Notes under the pieces: model-generated
What the model saw: the letters and a program-made list of their open reading frames with translations, nothing else
Told to the model about the DNA's origin: nothing
The model's database searches: none
Shown here: in pieces, positions 25,861 to 34,218 of the stretch
Position numbering within the stretch: position 1 is the stretch's first letter
Layout: the number at the start of each line of letters is the position of its first letter
Program-made: the position numbers and the translations under genes
Assembly: GCA_035550215.1 (NCBI GenBank)
Contig: DASZPM010000007.1
Coordinates: 262,660 to 326,659, forward strand
From: JABDFW01 sp035550215
GTDB taxonomy: Bacteria; Bacteroidota; Bacteroidia; Chitinophagales; Chitinophagaceae
Direction of reading: 5' to 3'
DNA length: 64,000 nucleotides

Positions 25861-26913
25861 ATGAAACAATTTTTTTCGTGTTTTATCCTGTTTGCGGTGT
25901 TGGCTGGTTGTACCAGGGATAAAGAGGACCAAGAAATTAGTACAGTTATTGGCAAAGGACAAATGCCTAATGCTGCAAAAAGTAACGATGGTAATATACA
26001 CCTTGTTTATGGTAGTGGAGATAGTATTTTATACCAATTGTCTGGTGACGGAGGTACAACCTTTTCGTCCCCGTCCCTGGTCGGCATTATCCCGGGGCTA
26101 TACGATTTTGCCACCCGCGGGCCGCAAATCGCCTGCTCTGATAGTGGCGTTACTATTATCGGCAGTGACAAGTCAGGAAACATTTTCTCCTTCCTGAAAG
26201 CGGGGGATGGAACATGGATTAAAACAGGTAAGGTTAATGACCGCGATACGGTTGCTAAAGAAGGGCTGATGGCCCTGGGCGGAGATGGAAATGAACTTTT
26301 TGCCGTATGGCTTGACATACGCGGAACCAACAGTAACAAAATAGTTGGCGCAGCATCGTATAATGGTGGCAAAACATGGCAGCCTAATAAGATTATATAT
26401 ACCTCGCCCGATTCAGTCGTTTGTGCATGCTGCAAACCCTCAGTTGCTGTTAAAGGTGGTAAAGTGTACGTAATGTTCAGAAACTGGCTTAGCGGCAACA
26501 GGGATTTGTATTTGATATCTTCTCCTGACGGGGGTAGTAATTTTGGGGAAGCTGAAAGGCTTGGAGAAACCAGTTGGAAACTAAATGGCTGCCCGATGGA
26601 TGGGGGCGCAATTGTATTGAGCGAAAAGGATAAACCGCAGACCGTGTGGCGCCGGCATGATACGATATTTGCTTGCGAACCGGGAAAAAAGGAGGTTGAG
26701 ATTGGTAAAGGCGTTGGCTGTGCTGTTGAAAATTTGGATAATAAGAATGTATATGCCTGGAATGAAGCAGGTAATATTATTTGCCTGTTACCAGGCGGCG
26801 TAAAAAAGATGCTTGGCAAAGGCGTAATCCCTGTTATAAAGGCGGTTAATAATAAACTTACCTGTATTTGGGAAGATGATGGCCAAATTTACAGGGCGCA
26901 AATAAAAATATAA
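25861..26913 (+). CDS. Lipoprotein with sialidase-like Asp-box repeats
   Basis: Predicted surface or periplasmic lipoprotein (350 aa): signal KQFFSCFILFAVLAGC with Cys17 as lipid site. The body looks like a six-bladed sialidase/BNR propeller with Asp-box-type turns SGDGGTTF, SYNGGKTW and SPDGGSNF and repeated short strands. The arginine triad of true sialidases is not evident to me, so enzymatic activity is doubtful. A CACC cluster at about residues 184-187 is followed by a further Cys in LNGCPMDGG; these could bind a metal or form disulfides. It stands alone, with a terminator after the stop. Confidence 0.75.
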   Translation: MKQFFSCFILFAVLAGCTRDKEDQEISTVIGKGQMPNAAKSNDGNIHLVYGSGDSILYQLSGDGGTTFSSPSLVGIIPGLYDFATRGPQIACSDSGVTIIGSDKSGNIFSFLKAGDGTWIKTGKVNDRDTVAKEGLMALGGDGNELFAVWLDIRGTNSNKIVGAASYNGGKTWQPNKIIYTSPDSVVCACCKPSVAVKGGKVYVMFRNWLSGNRDLYLISSPDGGSNFGEAERLGETSWKLNGCPMDGGAIVLSEKDKPQTVWRRHDTIFACEPGKKEVEIGKGVGCAVENLDNKNVYAWNEAGNIICLLPGGVKKMLGKGVIPVIKAVNNKLTCIWEDDGQIYRAQIKI

Positions 26914-26930
26914 AAGCATCCAGGAGTAAA

Positions 26931-26975
26931 AAACGGGCCAGGAGTTTTACGTCCAATAGCCCGTTTATTTTTTTA
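26931..26975 (+). terminator. Intrinsic terminator after the Asp-box lipoprotein gene
   Basis: AAACGGGC (26931-26938) pairs exactly with GCCCGTTT (26959-26966) across a 20-base loop, followed by a T-rich tract. Confidence 0.6.
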
Positions 26976-27230
26976 TTTAACGTGAGTTCGTGATAAGTGA
27001 GCGATTGTTTAATTTGTAAATTCAAGTTGTTTTGCTTTACTCCGTAGAAGTAAAGCTTTGTAGAAATGCAAAAATTACCTGGCAATTATTGCTCCGGCGG
27101 AGCAATACTCTCAGCGTTCCGCACCTACGGCGCGGCAAAAAGAGATGGCCATCACTTTCTCTACAAAGCTTTAGCTCCTATGGGGCATACCATAGCGAAA
27201 CATTATCTTATACTGAACTCACGTTATTTA
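26974..27230. mobile_element. MITE-like element with terminal inverted repeats and 6-bp target duplication
   Basis: The direct repeat TATTTA occurs at 26974-26979 and 27225-27230. Immediately inside are exact inverted ends ACGTGAGTTC (26980-26989) and GAACTCACGT (27215-27224); 15 of the outer 18 bases match when extended. A nested inverted repeat has a perfect 14-bp core TAAAGCTTTGTAGA (27051-27064 with 27160-27173) and looser matching outward. In the centre is a palindrome ATTGCTCCGGCGGAGCAAT (27088-27106). There is no transposase gene, so the 245-bp element would be non-autonomous. It lies against the end of the decayed RND pump fragment. ORFs inside it are not gene-like. Confidence 0.65.
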
Positions 27231-27231
27231 A

Positions 27232-27729
27232 TTATTGCTTACTCACTGCATCCATCTTTGTAAATAGCTTACGGTTAGCCCTTTTGTGGGTGAGGTTGCA
27301 GAACATGGCATAAATTATCGGCAGGATAAGCAATGTCAAAATGGTTGACGTTATTAAGCCACCTATTGCCACAGTAGCTAAAGGCTTTTGCGATTCAGAG
27401 CCAATGCCAGTTGAAATTGCTGCCGGGAGCAAGCCAATCGCGACCATTAATGCAGTCATTACAACCGGCCTTATTCTTGAAACCACCCCCTGCAAAATGG
27501 CATCATTGATAGGCAATATCTTCATAGCTGCCTGCCACGTCAGCGCTTTTAATTATTGCCGGTACCTGCCTGGCTTCAACCTTGTCGCTAAATGAAACGT
27601 TGCATGATATTACCTGCCCGCCGCTACCGGAAATATCTTTACTACCTTGTTCTCTTCAAAATTTAGCTGGCCGCCTAACTGTATCTCATCCTCAATCCGG
27701 CACATGCATACAGTGTCAATGACTATCAT
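27232..27729 (-). pseudogene. Remnant of a second adaptor-RND pump pair (cusB-cusA), internally deleted and frameshifted
   Basis: Reading on the minus strand from 27729, one frame encodes DTVCMCRIEDEIQLGGQL and NKVVKIFPVAAG, which aligns with the early part of the intact adaptor at 33 kb (DTVQTCQLINAITLTGKV, ARIYPMVSG). A frame change near 27615 continues the similarity (GQVISCNVSFSDKVEA, AIIKSADVAGSYED) to a stop at 27503. The sequence then jumps straight into the last 90 or so residues of a CusA-type pump (VSRIRPVVMTALMVAIGLLP, GIGSESQKPLA) that ends at 27232. About 4 kb of adaptor and pump coding sequence is therefore missing. The open frame 27232-27525 alone has an ATG but is only this pump tail. 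Confidence 0.85.
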
Positions 27730-27795
27730 GAGGGTAACGTAATACAAAGTCAATAAAATTGAATAGCCGGTTCTTATAATTAGTTAGTAATGTAA

Positions 27796-29100
27796 TTACT
27801 GTATCAAATTTATTCCAGCCTGGTAATTCAATTCCTCTTTTGACAATTGAAGATTAAGCTGCTGTTGCAACAACCTTAGCTGTGAGTCTTTGTACGTGTC
27901 AAAAAAGTCAAGAAATTCCAGTAAGCTTATTTGCCTTTGCCGGTAACTCTGCAAAACACTGTTATACATTTCCTGGTAGTTTGCATAGAATTCGGCCTGC
28001 GCAGTATTATTCTGCTTAAGCGTAAGAATCAATTTGTCGTACGCACTTGTTACGTCATTTCTAAGCTGGGTTTCAGCATTCATTGTCACTGCCTGTTGCT
28101 GACGGATATTAAATTCCGCAGATTTTATATTTCCCTGGTTTTTGTTGATAAAGGGGAGGGGAAGGGATATACCAAGGCCAACATAGTTTGGAGCAAAATT
28201 ACTGTTGCGGTCAAAATTTGGCCCGAGGGTGATATCAGGCGAGCGAAGCGCTTTTTGATAAACAAGATTTTGCTGCTGGTACACGGTTTGAGTTTGCTGC
28301 AAAAGATAGGAAGGATTATTATGCAGCGCGCTGTCAATGCATGATGACAAGTCGTTCGCAATATTTAACTGCACGCTGTTACTTACATCAGCCGGTTTAA
28401 TAAACGTGTTGCCGCCTGTGCGCAACAACGTTCGCAGGTCATCCTGTATATCGGCCACATTGCGGTCTATATCCGTTATATCCTGCTGCAGGGAAATTAC
28501 AAGCGCCTGAATGCGCAGGTAATCTTTCCGGGCAATATTACCGGCATTTAACTGTGCCTGCATCCCGCTTAAAAGTACGTTAAGCTGTGCATACTGGTTT
28601 AGATAAACTCCTTTAACCGCAAGTTGCTGCACAAGGTTGTAATAATCGTCATGCAGTTGGCTGCGCAGGTTGCGCAAAATATCCTGCAGCTCCAGCTCAC
28701 TTATTTTTGTATTTGTATTAGCCAGGTTTATAAGCTTACCGCGTTTGCCGGCGGTGTTAATAAGTTGCTGTATTTGTATAAAGTACTGTCCGCTTGTTAC
28801 GCCATCCACGTTTTTACCATAAGGGAAAAAATGGCCATCAGCCGCCACTGCAAAATCAGTATTTATTACCGGGTTGTCCCAAAGTTTTGCCTGCTGAATT
28901 AATGCCTTGTTTGCGTCAACATTATAATGTCCGGCGAGTAATAAGAGGTTGCTGTCAAGGAATATCTTCTCCATTGACGGCAAAGACAGTGTGACTGTAT
29001 CTTCGGCAGGTGTGTTTTGGGCATAAATATTAAGCCCGAAAACTACTATTATTGATACAAGCCCAAGCCTTTTATATAGAGGCGTGTGTGTAAAAGCCAT
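27796..29100 (-). CDS. TolC-family outer-membrane efflux protein
   Basis: Outer-membrane channel (434 aa) expected to complete the heavy-metal RND efflux complex encoded upstream. A signal peptide (RLGLVSIIVVFGLNIYAQ) is followed by the duplicated coiled-coil/beta-barrel architecture of the OEP family: long Gln/Asn-rich heptad helices at about 75-200 and 260-400, and the beta turn GLGISLPLPFINKNQG with LGPNFDRNSNF near 300-330, typical of the CusC/CzcC subgroup. The gene follows the small His-rich protein by 54 bases. It retains full length although the pump remnant just downstream has decayed. Confidence 0.88.
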   Translation of the reverse strand: MAFTHTPLYKRLGLVSIIVVFGLNIYAQNTPAEDTVTLSLPSMEKIFLDSNLLLLAGHYNVDANKALIQQAKLWDNPVINTDFAVAADGHFFPYGKNVDGVTSGQYFIQIQQLINTAGKRGKLINLANTNTKISELELQDILRNLRSQLHDDYYNLVQQLAVKGVYLNQYAQLNVLLSGMQAQLNAGNIARKDYLRIQALVISLQQDITDIDRNVADIQDDLRTLLRTGGNTFIKPADVSNSVQLNIANDLSSCIDSALHNNPSYLLQQTQTVYQQQNLVYQKALRSPDITLGPNFDRNSNFAPNYVGLGISLPLPFINKNQGNIKSAEFNIRQQQAVTMNAETQLRNDVTSAYDKLILTLKQNNTAQAEFYANYQEMYNSVLQSYRQRQISLLEFLDFFDTYKDSQLRLLQQQLNLQLSKEELNYQAGINLIQ

Positions 29101-29154
29101 ATTGTACTAAAAAATTTGGTGATAAATAGAATTTTAATTTGAACCAAATAGATT

Positions 29155-29535
29155 CTACGCTTTTGGTGGAGGAGGGTTTATCTCCCGTGAGAATAAATAT
29201 TTGTATTCTTTCTTTGATGGAATGGTTATAAAAGATGTAGTGCTGTAGCGTGTCATCTCAACATTTTTACGACAATGTATCATGTTGATTTCATGCCCGA
29301 GTTGATGCTGGTTATGAGCTTGATGGTCATGCCGGCCATTTTCAGGGAAGGCGTTATGACAGTCTAATATAATTTCAGTAATATACTCCGCCATCGAATC
29401 AATTTGATTGACATCCCCAAGGGCATTTTCTCTCCCATTTTCATGATACATCATGCCGTATACACTTAAATTAAGTATTTGTATTGCCACTATAAGCAAT
29501 ACTGCCTTAATTAGAAATGCACGCACTTTGAACAT
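29155..29535 (-). CDS. Small exported His-rich protein ending in PPPPKA (copy 1)
   Basis: Unrecognised family, 126 aa. ATG 29535 is chosen because an earlier in-frame start would be TTG at 29565 and the chosen one matches the paralogue at 34.2 kb. A hydrophobic N-terminus (residues 7-25) ending in NLSVYG looks like an uncleaved or cleaved export signal. Shared with the paralogue: QILNLSVY, NQIDSM then EIIL, NAFPENG, EYKYLF and the C-terminal PPPPKA. This copy has a His cluster (HDHQAHNQHQLGHE) and Cys residues (DCHNAF, IHCRK), which would suit metal binding in the periplasm. It lies between the pump gene and the TolC gene, on the same strand. Confidence 0.75.
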   Translation of the reverse strand: MFKVRAFLIKAVLLIVAIQILNLSVYGMMYHENGRENALGDVNQIDSMAEYITEIILDCHNAFPENGRHDHQAHNQHQLGHEINMIHCRKNVEMTRYSTTSFITIPSKKEYKYLFSREINPPPPKA

Positions 29536-29630
29536 GGGTTTTGCGGAAAGAAAAATTTTGATCAAAACTAATATATTTATTTTTTATTTAATATCACGCG
29601 CTGCGAACCGGTGCATAAACCCGGGCAGAA

Positions 29631-29668
29631 AGAGCCCAAAACCACTGTTTACGCCTGGTTTGGGCTCT
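29631..29668. repeat. Stem-loop between pump gene and PPPPKA copy 1
   Basis: AGAGCCCAAA pairs exactly with TTTGGGCTCT; the stem continues past one bulged A with ACCA/TGGT. It lies 42 bases after the pump stop, where it could end or weaken transcription into the small protein and TolC genes or act as a processing site. Confidence 0.6.
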
Positions 29669-29709
29669 GTCACAATCTCTTACAGTTATTATTAAATTAT
29701 TACTCAAGG

Positions 29710-32700
29710 TCATTTTTCAATCATTTCATCATGGTCTTTCGCGTCAAAATTGCGGTATACCCTGGCAAATATTAAAGGGAATATCAGCAGTGAGAAAAAC
29801 ATGGCACAAATAATTCCACCAATTACAACCCTGGCAAGCGGCCTTGAACTTTCTGAGCCAATACCGTGCGACACTGCAGCCGGCAGCAGCCCTATCGCGG
29901 CCATAAGCGCTGTCATCATAACCGGGCGTACCCTTGAGGTAACCCCAAGGCGAATTGCTTTATAAAGTGCATTACTGCTGTATTTGTTTTTTTGAAGGTT
30001 CTCCTTAAACTCGGTTATAAGCAGCACGCCAAAAAGAATACAAATGCCAAACAGCGCAATAAAACCAATGCCTGCCGATATACTGAAATTTGTACCTGTT
30101 ATCAGCAATGCCATAATACCACCAACAATTGCAAAAGGTACATTTAGGAACACAAGGCCCGCATCTTTTAAATTGCCGAACATGGTAAAAAGCAGCAGGA
30201 AAATCAGCAGCAGGCTTATAGGCACTACTTGCTCAAGTCTTGCTGTTGCCCTTTGCTGGTTCTCAAAGTCACCCTGCCACACCATTGTATAACCCTTTTT
30301 TAAGGTTATTGCTTTGTTTACTTTAGCCTGCGCCTCGGCAATTGCACTACCCATATCGCGGCCACGCACAGAAAACTTTACGGCTGAATACCGCTCATTG
30401 TCATCCCTGAATATGAGGCAGGGTCCTGTTTTCATAGTTATGTTAGCTATTTCTTTTACAGGTACCTTGCTGCCTCTTTCTGTCGGTACCATTAAATTGC
30501 CTATATCTGTGGGCGTATTCCGAAATTGTTCGGGAAAACGAAGACGGATATCAAATTTCTTTATCCCCTCGTATAAGGTAGATGCCGCCTTTCCGCCAAT
30601 AGCCATCCCTATCACCGCATTGGCGTCAGCAGTTGCCACGCCGTATATGGCCATTTTCTGCTGGTCGAGGTCAATGTCCAGTTCTGGTTGGCCTATATTC
30701 TTTATCACTCCAAGGTCTTCAATACCTGGGACCGTTTTTAGGATGTTATTCACTTTTGTTGCTTCATCCTCCATATAATCAAGGGAATCGCCAAAGATTT
30801 TTACGCAAATGGAACCTTTTACACCTGATACCGCTTCTTCAATGTTATCTGTAATCGGCTGCGAAAAATTTAACTCAGCGCCGGGTATCACCGAAAGCTT
30901 TTTATTCATTTCGTCCACCAATTCGTCCTTAGTAATGTGCGGGCTCCATTTTGCCTCTGGATATAACATTACATCAAACTCATTGTTGTAGAAACCGGCT
31001 ACATCCGTGCCATCGTCAGGCCGGCCGGTTTGCGACACTACGTTTGACACCTGTGGAAACTCCATAAGTTTTGACCTTACCTGCTTTGATATTTCTACAG
31101 ATTTATCAAGCGATATACTGTATGGCATTTGCACGCGCAGCCATATAGACCCCTCATCTAATTCTGGTAAAAACTCGCTACCCAAAAATTTAAAGGAGTA
31201 GAGGCCGGCAGCTATGATTACGAACGATGATACCACCACTACCACTTTATTGCGGTAAGCGAACGTAAACACCCGTACTATGGTGTTTGTAAAAAAGTTT
31301 ACAACAGGATTGTGCTTTTCGCGCACATTTTTGCGCAAAAGCATATTTATCATAACCGGTACCAGCGTTAAGGTTGTTAAAAGGGCGCCCAGCAAAGCAA
31401 AGCCGAGGGTGTATGCCAGCGGCGAAAACATTTTGCCTTCCACTTTTTGAAAGGAAAAGATTGGCAGGAGAGCCGCAATTATTATCAGTTTGGCGAAAAA
31501 TATTGCTTTGCCTAATTCAGCCCCGTTTCTTTTTATTAACCCCAACTTTGTTATTTTATTAAAACGTTCCATGCCAATTTCATGCGCCTTTCTGTCAAGC
31601 ACCACAAATATCCCCTCAACCATTACCACGGCCCCGTCTATTATTATACCGAAGTCAACAGCGCCAAGTGACAGCAGGTTAGCTGACATGCCCATTAAGC
31701 GTAAACAAATAAAAGAGAATAACAACGACAACGGGATAATAATAGATACTATAAGCGTTGTACGCCAGTTAAACATAAAAAGCGACACAATTAAGGTAAC
31801 CAGTAATATGCCTTCCACCATATTGTGCAGCACGGTATCGGTGGCAAAATTGATTAGGTTTTCACGGTCATAAAATGGAATAATCTTGGTGTCGGCGGGC
31901 AGAATATTGGCATTAAGCTTGTCAATCTTATCCTTTAGCGCCTTAATAACCGTAGTCGGGTTTTCGCCCTTACGCATCACCACAATCGCTTCTACAACAT
32001 CATCCTCATTGCTTACCGTTCTTTTACCAGTTGAATCAATACTTGCATCACTCCGGCCAACAAGCCCGAGCCGTGGCAAATTTGATATTTCAACATTCGC
32101 TACGTCCTTTACCAAAACGGGCACACCATTTATGTTTTCAACAATAATATTTTTTATTTCGTTTATGTCGTTAAGCAAACCAATTCCCCTAACAACGTAA
32201 GCCTGGTTATTTTGCACAATAACATCACCTCCTATATTGATATTGCTTTTTTGCACTGCTGAATAAACATCAAGCGCGGTGATGTTGAGGTTTGCCAGTT
32301 TTTGGGGGTCAACCTGTATTTCGTATGTTTTTGTCTTCCCGCCAAAACTTACCACATCTGCAACACCCGGAACTGAACGCAACTGCCGGTCAATAACCCA
32401 ATCCTGTATTGTTTTAAGCTGCCTTGCGTCTCTAAAACTGCTTCGCAAAGTGTAACGGTATATTTCACCGGTAGGCCCGGTTGGCGGCTGTATTGATGGT
32501 GCAACGCCATCGGGCAAATCTGCATTAGGCAATAAATTGTTTACCTGCACACGGGCTTCATCATTTGTAACATTATCTTCAAATACAAGCTTGATGTATG
32601 AAAGGCCGAATATGCTTGTAGAACGAAGGCTCACTTTTTTTTGCACGGGATTGAGCGCAATTTCAATGGGGATTGTTACAAATTTTTCAATTTCTTCAGC

Positions 32701-32880
32701 GCTTCGCCCGGGCCACTGTGTGATTAATGTGACCTCCGTATTGGTTACATCAGGAAAAGCCTCAACAGGCATGTTTTTAAAGGTAATAATACCGGCCACT
32801 AACAGAATGGCAGTTGCAAATAATATAAAATATTTATTTTTTAAGGAGAATGCCAATATTCTCCTGAGTAGCTTTATCAT
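29710..32880 (-). CDS. Heavy-metal efflux RND transporter, CusA/CzcA family
   Basis: Proton-driven inner-membrane pump (1056 aa) of the HME-RND family. Seen: the N-terminal helix then MPVEAFPDVTNTEV, two large periplasmic loops, twelve transmembrane segments, and the family signature DFGIIIDGAVVMVE at about 409-422, including the proton-relay Asp. Compared from memory with E. coli CusA, only one of the three copper-binding Met positions has a Met nearby (QMPYSIS); the other two regions read NNEFDVML and DNIEEAVSG, so a divalent cation substrate is more likely than copper or silver. Its C-terminus (VTSRVRPVMMTALMAAIGLLP) is similar to the remnant at 27.2 kb. It follows the adaptor gene by 24 bases. 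Confidence 0.92.
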   Translation of the reverse strand: MIKLLRRILAFSLKNKYFILFATAILLVAGIITFKNMPVEAFPDVTNTEVTLITQWPGRSAEEIEKFVTIPIEIALNPVQKKVSLRSTSIFGLSYIKLVFEDNVTNDEARVQVNNLLPNADLPDGVAPSIQPPTGPTGEIYRYTLRSSFRDARQLKTIQDWVIDRQLRSVPGVADVVSFGGKTKTYEIQVDPQKLANLNITALDVYSAVQKSNINIGGDVIVQNNQAYVVRGIGLLNDINEIKNIIVENINGVPVLVKDVANVEISNLPRLGLVGRSDASIDSTGKRTVSNEDDVVEAIVVMRKGENPTTVIKALKDKIDKLNANILPADTKIIPFYDRENLINFATDTVLHNMVEGILLVTLIVSLFMFNWRTTLIVSIIIPLSLLFSFICLRLMGMSANLLSLGAVDFGIIIDGAVVMVEGIFVVLDRKAHEIGMERFNKITKLGLIKRNGAELGKAIFFAKLIIIAALLPIFSFQKVEGKMFSPLAYTLGFALLGALLTTLTLVPVMINMLLRKNVREKHNPVVNFFTNTIVRVFTFAYRNKVVVVVSSFVIIAAGLYSFKFLGSEFLPELDEGSIWLRVQMPYSISLDKSVEISKQVRSKLMEFPQVSNVVSQTGRPDDGTDVAGFYNNEFDVMLYPEAKWSPHITKDELVDEMNKKLSVIPGAELNFSQPITDNIEEAVSGVKGSICVKIFGDSLDYMEDEATKVNNILKTVPGIEDLGVIKNIGQPELDIDLDQQKMAIYGVATADANAVIGMAIGGKAASTLYEGIKKFDIRLRFPEQFRNTPTDIGNLMVPTERGSKVPVKEIANITMKTGPCLIFRDDNERYSAVKFSVRGRDMGSAIAEAQAKVNKAITLKKGYTMVWQGDFENQQRATARLEQVVPISLLLIFLLLFTMFGNLKDAGLVFLNVPFAIVGGIMALLITGTNFSISAGIGFIALFGICILFGVLLITEFKENLQKNKYSSNALYKAIRLGVTSRVRPVMMTALMAAIGLLPAAVSHGIGSESSRPLARVVIGGIICAMFFSLLIFPLIFARVYRNFDAKDHDEMIEK

Positions 32881-32904
32881 CTGGTATTTTTTGAGGTTAC
32901 AGGA

Positions 32905-33999
32905 TTAATTATTTAACTGGTCGTAAATAAGCAGGGCCTGGGAGCCAATAATCAGTTGGCCCTGTTGCAACCCCGCCGATATATACACCCTGTTGCCTAA
33001 AGTACTGTTTACCTGCACCGGCGTTATGCGCACATCTGTTTTGTTTTTGTATGCCAAAACGTAATACTGGCTATTATCAAAAATTAATGCGCTTGACGGT
33101 ATGCATATTGACTGTTTATTTTCAGGGTTTGTAACGGTAACACTGGCATACATTTCCGGTTTAAGGGCATAGTCGCTATTGGGCAATACAATTCTAACCA
33201 GCATCACCTTGTTTCCCGGGTCTAACACATTCAGAATCTTATCTATTTTGCCTGTAAAAATCCGCCCGGGATAGGAGAGCGTAGTGATGTTCACATTATC
33301 GCCAAGATGTATATCGTTTATATTAGATTCGTAAACATTTGCCAGTACCCAAACATTTTTAAGGTCTGATATGGTGAACATGTCATTGCTGTTATCCGTT
33401 CTTATGGCCATGTCGTTGGTAACGGTTTTTTCAACTATAAAACCACTAATGGGGGATTTAACGGCATAGTCGCCCTGCGTATTTCCACCATTTATTTTAA
33501 GTATGTTTTCAATGCGGTTCAATTCACTTTGCGCCTGCGTATAAGCCGTTTGAGCAGTTAATAAATCTTTCTCGGATGCAAGGCCTGTTTTAACCATATT
33601 TTGTGTTGCGTCAAGGTTTCGTTTGGTTAACTGCAGGTTAGTTTGTGCATTTACAAGGTCATTGCTATAGCCTGCCATTTCGCCACTATGTATGATACCA
33701 AGCGTTTCACCTGCTGTTACATAGTCTCCCAACATTGCTTTAATACCTGTAATAGTACCGCTAACCATGGGGTAAATTCTCGCCACGTTGTCTTCGTTAA
33801 ACGCAACCTTACCAGTAAGTGTTATGGCATTTATTAACTGGCATGTTTGTACGGTGTCTATTTCTATCGTCTTTAGCAGCGAATCGGGAATAACATATTT
33901 GTCTTTTTCAGATACCGCAGGTTTTTCGTGGGCATTGCATGCCATAAAAAGTATGGAAATTGAAATAAGGGTATATAGTAATGTTGTTTTATGTTTCAT
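32905..33999 (-). CDS. RND efflux periplasmic adaptor (CusB/CzcB family), lipoprotein
   Basis: Membrane-fusion protein (364 aa) linking the pump to the TolC channel. ATG 33999 is chosen because it gives a lipoprotein signal KHKTTLLYTLISISILFMAC with the lipid Cys at residue 21; an ATG 14 codons upstream would only add unrelated residues. Seen: a barrel-sandwich/lipoyl domain (ARIYPMVSGTITGIKAMLGDYVTAGETLG), a coiled-coil hairpin at about 115-165 with many Gln/Thr/Asn, a second lipoyl half (GDYAVKSPISGFIVEK) and beta-barrel plus membrane-proximal domains. Operon order on the minus strand: PPPPKA copy 2, adaptor, pump, PPPPKA copy 1, TolC. Confidence 0.9.
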   Translation of the reverse strand: MKHKTTLLYTLISISILFMACNAHEKPAVSEKDKYVIPDSLLKTIEIDTVQTCQLINAITLTGKVAFNEDNVARIYPMVSGTITGIKAMLGDYVTAGETLGIIHSGEMAGYSNDLVNAQTNLQLTKRNLDATQNMVKTGLASEKDLLTAQTAYTQAQSELNRIENILKINGGNTQGDYAVKSPISGFIVEKTVTNDMAIRTDNSNDMFTISDLKNVWVLANVYESNINDIHLGDNVNITTLSYPGRIFTGKIDKILNVLDPGNKVMLVRIVLPNSDYALKPEMYASVTVTNPENKQSICIPSSALIFDNSQYYVLAYKNKTDVRITPVQVNSTLGNRVYISAGLQQGQLIIGSQALLIYDQLNN

Positions 34000-34218
34000 A
34001 TAAAATAAATATTTGACTAAGGGTGTTATTAAGTTGATCATCAGTTATAAACTAATAATATGTAGTACTGTGGTAAACACATAACAGGCGTTTGCACGGC
34101 AAAGCGCCCTAGTTTGCTGCTTTATTGTAAAGGTATTTAAAAGGCAATGTAACAAACAGTCGGCATAGACTAAAGCAATGTTGTAACATTGAATTGTGTA
34201 TGTTTTTATTGCCAATGG

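Noticed and set aside
26007..26819. 270-codon minus-strand ORF
   Set aside because: Shadow of the Asp-box lipoprotein gene, with Pro/Ser-rich composition.
27232..27525. Open frame with ATG, 97 codons, read as a small membrane gene
   Set aside because: It is only the C-terminal tail of a CusA-type pump joined to an adaptor fragment; reported as part of a pseudogene.
29535..29565. TTG start that would extend PPPPKA copy 1 by ten residues
   Set aside because: The ATG at 29535 matches the start and length of the paralogue at 34.2 kb.
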